In this document: positions 1 to 6,311 of the stretch, piece by piece
Position numbering within the stretch: position 1 is the stretch's first letter
Layout of the letters: every line of letters starts with the position of its first letter
The notes under the pieces: generated by a model
Told to the model about the DNA's origin: nothing
Database searches by the model: none
The model's input: the letters and a program-made list of their open reading frames with translations, nothing else
DNA from: an uncultured Bacilli bacterium
GTDB taxonomy: Bacteria > Bacillota_I > Bacilli_A > RF39 > UBA660
Reading direction: 5' to 3'
DNA: 23,392 nt
Assembly: GCA_947598455.1 (NCBI GenBank)
Contig: CANQFI010000011.1
Span: 1-23,392 of the forward strand
Position numbers and translations under genes: made by a program

Positions 1-116
1 ATGCTACAATACCATCAAGAGAAGGATTACTTACAATGCTTGCTGGTGGTATGATTCAATATGTTAGAGATCTAGCAATTGGACTTAACATGTACGCAGA
101 ACAATTAGAAAAATAA
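1..116 (+). CDS. rplJ: 50S ribosomal protein L10, C-terminal end (partial)
   Basis: The reading frame beginning at base 3 gives about 37 residues ending in a TAA at 114-116. The frame contains ATIPSREGLLTMLAGG and ends in EQLEK, which resembles the C-terminal helix region of Bacillota L10. L10 is the base of the ribosomal stalk and binds L7/L12 dimers through this C-terminal helix. The identification rests on this short segment plus the position 28 bases before rplL, the usual rplJ-rplL order. The start of the gene lies outside the window, so length and 5' regulation cannot be judged. Confidence 0.88.
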   Translation, partial: ATIPSREGLLTMLAGGMIQYVRDLAIGLNMYAEQLEK

Positions 117-144
117 TTTTAAAATAAGGAGAGGAAAAAATAAT

Positions 145-519
145 ATGGCAAAATTAACAAAAGATGAATTTATAAGTGCTTTAAAAGAAATGACTATTCT
201 TGAAGTTAAAGAATTAGTTGATGCTATGAAAGAAGAATTTGGAGTAGATCCAAGTGCAGTTGCAGTAGCTGCTCCTGTAGCTGGTGGTGCTGACGTTGGT
301 GAAGCTGAATCAGCAACTAAAACAGTTGTATTAAAAGAAGCTGGAGCTACTAAGATGCAAGTAATTAAAATCGTTAAAGAAATTACTGGTCTAGGATTAG
401 TAGAAGCTAAAGGTTTAGTTGACAATGGTGGAAATATTAAGGAAAATATTCCTGCTAGTGAAGCTGAAGAAATTAAAGCACAATTAGAAGAAGCTGGAGC
501 AACTATAGAATTAGTTTAA
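145..519 (+). CDS. rplL: 50S ribosomal protein L7/L12
   Basis: This 124-residue protein is the stalk protein that recruits and stimulates the GTPases EF-Tu and EF-G. The N-terminal dimerisation part (about 1-35, MAKLTKDEFISALKEMT) is followed by an Ala/Gly/Val-rich hinge (about 38-56) and the conserved globular domain, with KTVVLKEAGATKMQVIKIVK and the motif GLGLVEAKGLVDN. The length is typical of the family. A strong AGGAGAGG site at 127-134 sits 10 bases before the ATG. It follows rplJ and is presumably co-transcribed with it. No rpoB follows, which is unusual for this gene neighbourhood in Bacillota. Confidence 0.97.
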   Translation: MAKLTKDEFISALKEMTILEVKELVDAMKEEFGVDPSAVAVAAPVAGGADVGEAESATKTVVLKEAGATKMQVIKIVKEITGLGLVEAKGLVDNGGNIKENIPASEAEEIKAQLEEAGATIELV

Positions 520-554
520 TTATAAATTCTAAAGAAAGTAAGGCTTAGATTATA

Positions 555-638
555 ATACCTTTAAAGATCGCACTAAATAAAAAGAACATAGAAATATGTT
601 TAAATATATTTAGAAAGAACTTTGGAGGTATTTTTTTT
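555..638 (+). terminator. Long-loop stem with T tract after rplL
   Basis: ATACCTTTAAAG (555-566) can pair with CTTTGGAGGTAT (620-631) over 12 positions, two of them G-U, and a run of eight T follows (631-638). The 53-base loop contains a second hairpin, AACATA-GAAA-TATGTT (585-600). It could be the rplL operon terminator. The 3' arm also contains GGAGG, the only ribosome binding site for the short frame at 640, so the stem may instead, or also, hide that site in read-through RNA. Confidence 0.45.
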
Positions 639-639
639 C

Positions 640-728
640 ATGGGAAAACCAAAAAATGGACATTAGATCAAAAGATTAAAATTAAAAAAGTAGCAACTAT
701 ATCAAATTTAAATATTCGAATTAATTAA
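640..728 (+). pseudogene. Possible IS3-type orfA (transposase helix-turn-helix) remnant
   Basis: An ATG at 640, 11 bases after GGAGG, opens MGKPKNGH and stops at 664. A +1 shift inside the AAAAAA run at 651-656 continues as WTLDQKIKIKKV and ends at a TAA at 726-728. Together the pieces resemble the start of IS3-family OrfA proteins, which often begin MGKPK or MGRPK followed by a W/Y-[ST]-x-[ED]-x-K helix-turn-helix. Only about 28 residues can be compared and no terminal inverted repeats are visible, so the call is tentative. It may be a chance frame. Confidence 0.35.
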
Positions 729-817
729 TTTATTTAGTGAGTACTTGAAGATTCTAGTATCTTTACTTACATTTTTTTATTACTTAAAAGTAACTAGTAA
801 AATTAACCTATTTGTAT

Positions 818-823
818 TATAAT
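818..823 (+). promoter_or_regulatory. Probable -10 element for the prepilin-like operon
   Basis: A perfect TATAAT lies 24 bases before the ATG at 847, with the ribosome binding site TTGGAGG between them. No good -35 is visible at 16-18 bases upstream, so the promoter is weak or needs an activator, or the match is a chance one in AT-rich DNA. Confidence 0.35.
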
Positions 824-846
824 TAAATAATGATTGGAGGGTTTTT

Positions 847-1335
847 ATGAAATTGGGAAATCAAGGATTTGGATTAAAAGAAATGATCATATATACTTGT
901 CTTCTTATTTTATTACTTGTCTTTGTTTCTATTGAAATTAATTCCTTTTATAAAAATTTATCCAATTCAAAAAGTAATGTTAATTCTCAAGATGAAATAT
1001 TTCAAAATGAAAACATCGAGGAAAATGACGAAAATGATTATAATATAACTAATCCTGATAATACGATAGATTATAATTACTATGAAGAATTAGAAACAAA
1101 ATTAAGTAGAGCTACTCAAAATTATCTTAATGATAATCCATATAGTTTAGAAAATGAAATATTAACAATCAGTTCTGAAACATTAATTAATTTAGGCTAC
1201 ATTAATACATTATATGCCCAAGATAATAATAGTACATGTAATGGGTATAGCAATGTATACATGCAAGAGGACAGAACTTATGTTATAAACCCTTTCATAA
1301 CATGTTATAACTATCAAACATCATCTAATACTTAA
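847..1335 (+). CDS. Prepilin-like (type II secretion/competence pseudopilin-type) protein
   Basis: This 162-residue protein has the class III prepilin signature: a short basic leader ending in Gly7, then Phe8, with Glu12 at mature position +5 (QG/FGLKE), followed by a hydrophobic helix at about 14-31. This is the pattern cut by prepilin peptidase. An acidic linker (about 45-75) leads to a C-terminal domain with a C-N-G-Y motif at Cys131 and a second Cys at 153 in a T-C-Y-N-Y context, possibly a disulfide. The C-terminal half resembles that of the next gene, which starts 14 bases downstream, so the two are probably an operon. GGAGG at 836-840 supports the ATG. The function is unknown; a minor pilin or pseudopilin role is an inference from the N-terminus. 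Confidence 0.65.
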   Translation: MKLGNQGFGLKEMIIYTCLLILLLVFVSIEINSFYKNLSNSKSNVNSQDEIFQNENIEENDENDYNITNPDNTIDYNYYEELETKLSRATQNYLNDNPYSLENEILTISSETLINLGYINTLYAQDNNSTCNGYSNVYMQEDRTYVINPFITCYNYQTSSNT

Positions 1336-1349
1336 AGAGGAGTGATAAA

Positions 1350-1826
1350 ATGGCTAGTAGAAATAAATCAACACTAAATAAAATAAAAAAAATATTTAAG
1401 GAAGTATTTAAAGAAATAGGTGAGTACTTTAAAAACTTATTTAAAAAGATTAAAGCTTTACCAAATACAGTTAAAATAATTATTGGAGTTTGGCTAATTA
1501 TCTTTATTATAATTATTGCTTTAATAACAATGACAACTAACAATACTAAAAACTTAAATTTATATCAAAAATATGAACAGACGATTAATGAAGCTGCTTT
1601 AAAATATGTTGAAGATAATAACTATTATGCAACAAGAGATAAAAAATTAAAAGTTGATTTAGAAGAACTTAAAGATGCTAAATTAATAACAGATGATAAT
1701 ATTCCAGATAATAGTTGCAAAGGCTATAGTTTAACATATTATGATGATGAAACAGAAACATTTAATTCATCTACTTACATAAACTGCAGTAAATATACAT
1801 CAACGGACTATTATGATTTTAAATAA
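1350..1826 (+). CDS. Membrane-anchored paralogue of the prepilin-like protein
   Basis: This 158-residue protein has an N-terminal basic amphipathic stretch (about 1-40, repeated K/F pairs), one transmembrane helix (about 43-61, IIIGVWLIIFIIIIALI) and an extracytoplasmic domain. That domain shares its plan with the preceding protein: a Y-x-x-x-E helix with A-x-x-Y, an L-x-x-A/G-x-[LI] segment, a C-x-G-Y motif (Cys123 here) and a final Cys146 followed by x-x-Y. It lacks a prepilin cleavage site, so it would stay as an ordinary single-pass protein. AGAGGAGTGA lies just before the ATG. It probably works with the upstream protein, but no defined function is recognised. Confidence 0.6.
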   Translation: MASRNKSTLNKIKKIFKEVFKEIGEYFKNLFKKIKALPNTVKIIIGVWLIIFIIIIALITMTTNNTKNLNLYQKYEQTINEAALKYVEDNNYYATRDKKLKVDLEELKDAKLITDDNIPDNSCKGYSLTYYDDETETFNSSTYINCSKYTSTDYYDFK

Positions 1827-1852
1827 AGTTAAAGCAATTTAACTTTTTTTTC
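1826..1852 (+). terminator. Intrinsic terminator of the prepilin-like operon
   Basis: AAGTTAAA (1826-1833) and TTTAACTT (1838-1845) form an 8-bp stem closed by a GCAA tetraloop and run into a T tract to 1850. The stem begins at the last base of the stop codon. Confidence 0.8.
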
Positions 1853-1881
1853 TTGACACAATATTCATAAAATGATATATT
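1853..1881 (+). promoter_or_regulatory. Strong promoter of the rpsL (str) operon
   Basis: A consensus -35 TTGACA (1853-1858) and TATATT (1876-1881) are separated by 17 bases. Transcription would start near 1888, giving an RNA leader of about 90 bases before rpsL. Confidence 0.85.
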
Positions 1882-1891
1882 ATTGGTGCGT

Positions 1892-1930
1892 TTTAAATTG
1901 AGGTTCTACCTAGGTGGAACCTAATTTAAA
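1892..1930 (+). promoter_or_regulatory. Long leader hairpin in the rpsL 5' untranslated region
   Basis: TTTAAATT (1892-1899), a bulged G, then AGGTTCTAC (1901-1909) pair with GTGGAACCT (1914-1922) and AATTTAAA (1923-1930) around a CTAG loop. That is 17 pairs with one G-U. It is near the predicted RNA 5' end and has no T run after it, so it is not a normal terminator. A second possible pairing, ATACAC (1941-1946) with GTGTAT (1955-1960), lies just before the ribosome binding site. It may stabilise the RNA or bind a regulator; no known leader family is recognised. Confidence 0.6.
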
Positions 1931-1977
1931 GGATTGTTTGATACACCAGGATGTGTGTATATGAGAGGAGGACATAT

Positions 1978-2388
1978 ATGACAACTATTAATCAATTAGT
2001 AAGAAAGAACAGAAAAGACAAAACTAAAAAGAGTAAAAGTCCAGTATTAAATATTGGTTTCAATAGTATGGAAAGAAAATCTACTGTTCAAAATAGTCCA
2101 CAAAAAAGAGGAGTTTGTACTAAAGTTGGTACTCGTACTCCAAAAAAACCTAACTCAGCATTAAGAAAATATGCGCGTGTTAGATTATCAAACGGAAGAG
2201 AAGTAGATACTTATATTCCAGGTGAAGGACATAACTTACAAGAACACAGTGTAGTATTAGTACGTGGCGGTCGTGTTAAAGACTTAATCGGTGTTCGTTA
2301 TCACATTATTCGTGGTACATTAGATACACAAGGAGTTAATAATAGAAAACAAGGTCGTAGTAAATATGGTACAAAAAGACCTAAATAG
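1978..2388 (+). CDS. rpsL: 30S ribosomal protein S12
   Basis: This 136-residue protein of the decoding centre controls proofreading accuracy. It starts [10 protein letters not shown], matching the family N-terminus, so the ATG at 1978 with AGAGGAGGA just upstream is preferred over an in-frame ATG at 1951, which would add nine non-conserved residues and lack a ribosome binding site. It has the Bacillota-type insertion (about 13-35), [10 protein letters not shown], the decoding loop [11 protein letters not shown] with both lysines intact, and the second loop [13 protein letters not shown]. In nearly all bacteria that loop reads KDLPGVRYH; here the Pro is Ile (residue 104, codon ATC at 2287-2289, E. 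coli position 90). It is first in the str operon. Confidence 0.97.
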   Translation: MTTINQLVRKNRKDKTKKSKSPVLNIGFNSMERKSTVQNSPQKRGVCTKVGTRTPKKPNSALRKYARVRLSNGREVDTYIPGEGHNLQEHSVVLVRGGRVKDLIGVRYHIIRGTLDTQGVNNRKQGRSKYGTKRPK

Positions 2389-2431
2389 TTACTTGACTTT
2401 TTAATAAATAATTAAGGAAGGAGAGAAATAT

Positions 2432-2899
2432 ATGCGTAAAAGACGTGCAGTAAAAAGAGATGTATTACCAGATCCTATATATAATTCAAAGGTAGTTACT
2501 AAGCTAATTAACCAAATTATGCAAGATGGTAAAAAAGGTACTGCTGAAAGAATATTATATGAAGCTTTCGATATCGTAAAAGAAAAAACTGGCGAAGAAC
2601 CAATGGAAGTTTATCAAAAAGCTTTAGAAAATATTAAACCTCTTTTAGAAGTTAAATCTAGAAGAGTTGGGGGTTCAAATGTTCAAGTTCCTATAGAAGT
2701 TTCTGATGAAAGAAGTCAAGCATTAGCACTTCGTTGGTTAGTAAATTATGCTAAAACAAGAAATGGAAAAGGAATGGCTATTAATTTAGCAAATGAAATA
2801 ATGGATGCTGCAAATGGAGTTGGCGGTGCTGTTAAGAAACGTGAAGATACTCACAAAATGGCTGAAGCCAATAAAGCATTTGCTCATTATAGATGGTAG
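2432..2899 (+). CDS. rpsG: 30S ribosomal protein S7
   Basis: This 155-residue primary 16S rRNA binding protein organises the head of the small subunit and is full length for the family. Typical stretches are [19 protein letters not shown] at the start, [27 protein letters not shown] and [20 protein letters not shown] at the end. The site AAGGAAGGAGAG is 6 bases before the ATG. The gene is 43 bases after rpsL and 12 bases before fusA, as in the standard str operon, so co-transcription and possibly translational coupling are expected. Confidence 0.97.
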   Translation: MRKRRAVKRDVLPDPIYNSKVVTKLINQIMQDGKKGTAERILYEAFDIVKEKTGEEPMEVYQKALENIKPLLEVKSRRVGGSNVQVPIEVSDERSQALALRWLVNYAKTRNGKGMAINLANEIMDAANGVGGAVKKREDTHKMAEANKAFAHYRW

Positions 2900-2911
2900 G
2901 AGCAAGGTAAT

Positions 2912-4987
2912 ATGGCAAGAGATGTTACAATAGATAAAATTCGTAATATTGGTATAATGGCACACATTGATGCTGGTAAAACTACTTTTACAGAAAGAGT
3001 TTTATTCCATACTGGTATTACTCATAAAATTGGTGAAACCCATGATGGTGAATCACAAATGGACTGGATGGAACAAGAAAAAGAAAGAGGTATTACAATT
3101 ACTAGTGCAGCAACTACTGCTCACTGGAAAGGATACCGTTTAAATATTATTGATACTCCAGGACACGTAGACTTTACAGTAGAAGTTCAAAGATCTCTAA
3201 GAGTACTTGATGGTGCTATCTGTTTATTAGATGGTAATGCTGGTGTTGAACCACAATCTGAAACAGTTTGGAGACAAGCTACTGAATACAAAGTACCAAG
3301 AATGATTTTCGTTAACAAAATGGATAAAATTGGTGCTGACTTCGAATTTAGTTTAGACACAGTTGGTAAAAGATTAGGTGTTAATTATGCTCCTATTCAA
3401 TGGCCTATTGGAGCTGAATCTGAATTCAATGGAATTATTGACTTAATAACAATGAAAGCTTATCAATTTGATCGTCAAGATCAACATGAAAATTATGTTG
3501 AAATTCCAATCCCTGAAAATTTAAAAGATTTAGCTGAAACTAAAAGATTAGAATTAATTGAAAAAGCAGTTGAATTTGATGATGATCTAATGGAAAAATA
3601 TCTTGATGGTAAAGAACTTACTATTGAAGAAATTAAATCTGCTATTAGAAAAGGTGTTTTAGCTGCTGAATTCTTCCCAGTATTATGTGGTAGTGCCTTA
3701 TCAAATACTGGTGTTAAATTAGCTTTAGATGCTGTTATTGATTACATGCCAGCTCCAACTGATGTTGAAGCTATTGAATGTACTGATAAAAATGGTAATT
3801 TAGTAAAACGTCATCCTAATGACAATGAACCATTTACTGCAATGGCATTCAAAATTATGACAGACCCATTCGTTGGTCGTCTAGCATTCTTTAGAGTTTA
3901 TAGTGGACACTTAACAAGTGGCTCATATATCTTAAATAGTACTAAAGATGTTAAAGAAAGAGTTGGACGTATCTTACAGATGCATGCTAACCAAAGAAAA
4001 GAAATTACTGAAGTATGGACAGGTGAAATCGCTGCTTTAGTTGGTTTAAAAAATACTACTACAGCTGATACACTTTGTGATGAAAAGAGTCCAGTAATTA
4101 TGAATGGTATGGAATTCCCAGAACCAGTTATCGATGAAGCTATTGAACCAAAATCAAAAGCTGATCAAGATAAATTAGGTATTGCTTTACAAAAGCTTGC
4201 TGAAGAAGACCCAACATTCAAATATAGAACTGATCCTGAAACTGGTCAAACAGTTATTAGTGGTATGGGTGAATTACACTTAGAAGTTCTAGTTAGAAGA
4301 ATGAAAGATGAATTTAGTGTCGATGCTAATATTGGACGTCCACAAGTTGCTTATCGTGAAACATTAACTCAAATGGGTGAATGTGAAGGTAAGTATATTA
4401 AACAATCTGGTGGTCGTGGACAATATGGTCATGTTTGGGTTAGATTTGAACCTAACAAAGACAAAGGTTATGAATTCGTTGATGCAATCGTTGGTGGTGT
4501 TGTTCCTCGTGAATATATTCCAGTAACTGATAAAGGATTACAAGAAGCTATGGCCGGTGGTATACTTGCTGGTTATCCAATGGTTGATGTTAAAGCTACA
4601 TTATATGACGGTTCATACCATGATGTCGATTCATCAGAAATGGCTTTCAAAATTGCTGCTAGTTTAGCGTTAAAAGAAGCTTTAAATAAATGTAAACCAG
4701 TTCTTCTAGAACCTATTATGAAAGTTGAAGTAGTAGTTCCTGAAGAATATATGGGAAATGTAATGGGTGACTTAACTAGTAGACGTGGTCGTCCACTAGG
4801 TCAAGAATCACGTGGTAATGCCCTTAAGATTGATGCAATGGTTCCATTATCTGAAATGTTTGGATATGCAACTACATTAAGATCAAATTCTCAAGGACGT
4901 GGTAACTTCACAATGACAATGGATCACTATGAAGAAGTACCAAAATCTATCGCTGATGAGATAATAAAGAAAAACAGCGCTCAATAA
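2912..4987 (+). CDS. fusA: Elongation factor G
   Basis: This 691-residue ribosomal translocase GTPase has a typical length. The G domain shows the P-loop AHIDAGKTT (about 17-25), the switch I region [20 protein letters not shown] and NKMDK. Domain IV contains GGRGQYGHV and the tip-region sequence [10 protein letters not shown], and the C-terminal domain has [16 protein letters not shown] and RRGRPLG. The start is ATG, preceded by a modest AGGAGCAAGG site that overlaps the rpsG stop region. It catalyses GTP-dependent tRNA and mRNA movement and, with RRF, ribosome recycling. Third gene of the str operon; no anomaly seen. Confidence 0.98.
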   Translation: MARDVTIDKIRNIGIMAHIDAGKTTFTERVLFHTGITHKIGETHDGESQMDWMEQEKERGITITSAATTAHWKGYRLNIIDTPGHVDFTVEVQRSLRVLDGAICLLDGNAGVEPQSETVWRQATEYKVPRMIFVNKMDKIGADFEFSLDTVGKRLGVNYAPIQWPIGAESEFNGIIDLITMKAYQFDRQDQHENYVEIPIPENLKDLAETKRLELIEKAVEFDDDLMEKYLDGKELTIEEIKSAIRKGVLAAEFFPVLCGSALSNTGVKLALDAVIDYMPAPTDVEAIECTDKNGNLVKRHPNDNEPFTAMAFKIMTDPFVGRLAFFRVYSGHLTSGSYILNSTKDVKERVGRILQMHANQRKEITEVWTGEIAALVGLKNTTTADTLCDEKSPVIMNGMEFPEPVIDEAIEPKSKADQDKLGIALQKLAEEDPTFKYRTDPETGQTVISGMGELHLEVLVRRMKDEFSVDANIGRPQVAYRETLTQMGECEGKYIKQSGGRGQYGHVWVRFEPNKDKGYEFVDAIVGGVVPREYIPVTDKGLQEAMAGGILAGYPMVDVKATLYDGSYHDVDSSEMAFKIAASLALKEALNKCKPVLLEPIMKVEVVVPEEYMGNVMGDLTSRRGRPLGQESRGNALKIDAMVPLSEMFGYATTLRSNSQGRGNFTMTMDHYEEVPKSIADEIIKKNSAQ

Positions 4988-4996
4988 AAATAATAC

Positions 4997-5025
4997 TTGA
5001 AAAAAACTCAAGCATTAGATAAAAT
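4997..5025 (+). promoter_or_regulatory. Probable separate promoter for tuf
   Basis: TTGAAA (4997-5002) and TAAAAT (5020-5025) are 17 bases apart in the 70-base fusA-tuf gap. A CTTGA/TCAAG inverted repeat (4996-5012) overlaps the -35; it has no T run, so it is not a terminator. Extra tuf promoters are common because EF-Tu is needed in excess over EF-G. Confidence 0.5.
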
Positions 5026-5057
5026 ATGTATGTATATATAAAAGGAGGAAATATTTT

Positions 5058-6227
5058 ATGGCAAAAGAAAAATTTGACCGTTCAAAACCACATGTTAATA
5101 TTGGTACTATTGGACACGTTGACCATGGTAAAACAACATTAACAGCTGCAATTACAAAATATTTTGGTGAATTCGTTGATTATGCTGATATCGATAAAGC
5201 ACCAGAAGAAAGAGAAAGAGGTATTACAATTAATACTGCTCACGTTGAGTATCAAACTGAAACACGTCACTATGCTCACGTAGATTGCCCAGGCCATGCT
5301 GACTATGTTAAAAACATGATTACAGGTGCTGCACAAATGGATGGAGCTATCTTAGTTGTATCAGCTGCAGATGGACCAATGCCTCAAACTCGTGAACATA
5401 TTTTACTTGCTAGACAAGTTGGTGTTCCTAAAATTGTTGTATTCATGAACAAATGCGACCAAGTTGATGATCCTGAATTATTAGACTTAGTTGAAATGGA
5501 AATTCGTGAATTATTAAATGAATATGAATTTGATGGCGACAATTGTCCTATTATTAGAGGTTCTGCTCTTAAAGCACTTGAAGGAAACCCTTCAGATGTT
5601 CAAGCTATTAAAGACTTAATGGCTGCAGTTGATTCATATATTGATTTACCAGTTCGTGACACAGACAAACCATTCTTAATGAGTATTGAAGATGTATTTA
5701 CAATCTCTGGACGTGGTACAGTTGTTACTGGACGTGTTGAACGTGGTGAATTAAAACTTAATGACGAAGTTGAAATCGTTGGTTTAAGACCAACTCAAAA
5801 AACAGTTGTTACTGGTATTGAAATGTTTAGAAAACAACTTGACTCAGCTATCGCTGGTGACAATGCTGGTGCATTACTTCGTGGTATTTCAAGAGACCAA
5901 GTTGAAAGAGGACAAGTTCTAGCTAAACCTGGATCTGTTACTCCACATCATAAATTCAAAGGTTCAGTTTATATTCTAAGTAAAGAAGAAGGTGGACGTC
6001 ATACTCCATTCTTCGCAAACTACAGACCACAATTCTATTTCAGAACTACTGACGTTACTGGTGTTATTACACTTCCAGAAAATACTGAAATGGTAATGCC
6101 TGGTGATAATGTAGACATGACTGTAGAATTAATCAGCCCAGTTGCACTTGAAAATGGTACTAAATTCTCTATTCGTGAAGGTGGACGTACTGTTGGTGCT
6201 GGTATGGTTACTGAAATCATTGAATAA
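5058..6227 (+). CDS. tuf: Elongation factor Tu
   Basis: This 389-residue GTPase delivers aminoacyl-tRNA to the ribosome. It has GHVDHGKTT (P-loop), the switch I part [30 protein letters not shown] and GSALKALEG, then domains 2 and 3 with [33 protein letters not shown] and [20 protein letters not shown] precedes the ATG. It is about 6 residues shorter than most Bacillota EF-Tu. The missing residues lie between AITKYF and [12 protein letters not shown], just ahead of the effector loop (residues about 34-46). Last gene of the str operon, with a strong terminator behind it. Confidence 0.98.
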   Translation: MAKEKFDRSKPHVNIGTIGHVDHGKTTLTAAITKYFGEFVDYADIDKAPEERERGITINTAHVEYQTETRHYAHVDCPGHADYVKNMITGAAQMDGAILVVSAADGPMPQTREHILLARQVGVPKIVVFMNKCDQVDDPELLDLVEMEIRELLNEYEFDGDNCPIIRGSALKALEGNPSDVQAIKDLMAAVDSYIDLPVRDTDKPFLMSIEDVFTISGRGTVVTGRVERGELKLNDEVEIVGLRPTQKTVVTGIEMFRKQLDSAIAGDNAGALLRGISRDQVERGQVLAKPGSVTPHHKFKGSVYILSKEEGGRHTPFFANYRPQFYFRTTDVTGVITLPENTEMVMPGDNVDMTVELISPVALENGTKFSIREGGRTVGAGMVTEIIE

Positions 6228-6243
6228 TTAAAAAATGATTATG

Positions 6244-6272
6244 AAAAAGTGAATTAATTTTCACTTTTTTTT
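6244..6272 (+). terminator. Intrinsic terminator of the str operon
   Basis: AAAAAGTGAA (6244-6253) and TTCACTTTTT (6260-6269) pair around a TTAATT loop and run into T to 6272. It lies 16 bases after the tuf stop. Confidence 0.85.
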
Positions 6273-6287
6273 ATACTTAAAACAAGA

Positions 6288-6293
6288 TATAAT
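6288..6293 (+). promoter_or_regulatory. -10 element before the beta-lactamase-like gene
   Basis: A perfect TATAAT sits 18 bases before the ATG at 6312. The expected -35 position falls in the T tract of the preceding terminator (TTTTTT), so only the -10 is convincing. The RNA leader would be about 12 bases. Confidence 0.4.
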
Positions 6294-6311
6294 AAAAAAT
6301 AGGTGATAAAT

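Larger units (their letters stand above)
520..846. other. 327-base interval without an intact gene
   Basis: This stretch separates rplL from the prepilin-like gene. It holds a long-range stem with a T tract at 555-638, a small internal hairpin at 585-600 (AACATA-GAAA-TATGTT), a short ATG-initiated frame at 640 that breaks after eight codons and continues in another frame to 728, a weak AAGAT/ATCTT hairpin near 748-763, and a TATAAT at 818-823 ahead of the next gene. No tRNA or known riboswitch is recognisable. Confidence 0.6.

Noticed and set aside
105..425. 106-residue frame on the minus strand across rplL
   Set aside because: It is the antisense of a highly conserved gene, has no ribosome binding site and low-complexity composition.
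1951..1977. Upstream in-frame ATG that would extend S12 by nine residues
   Set aside because: The added residues are not part of the S12 family, there is no ribosome binding site before it, and AGAGGAGGA lies directly before the ATG at 1978.
4996..5012. CTTGA/TCAAG hairpin after fusA as a terminator
   Set aside because: The stem is only 5 bp and no T run follows; it overlaps a good -35 box instead.
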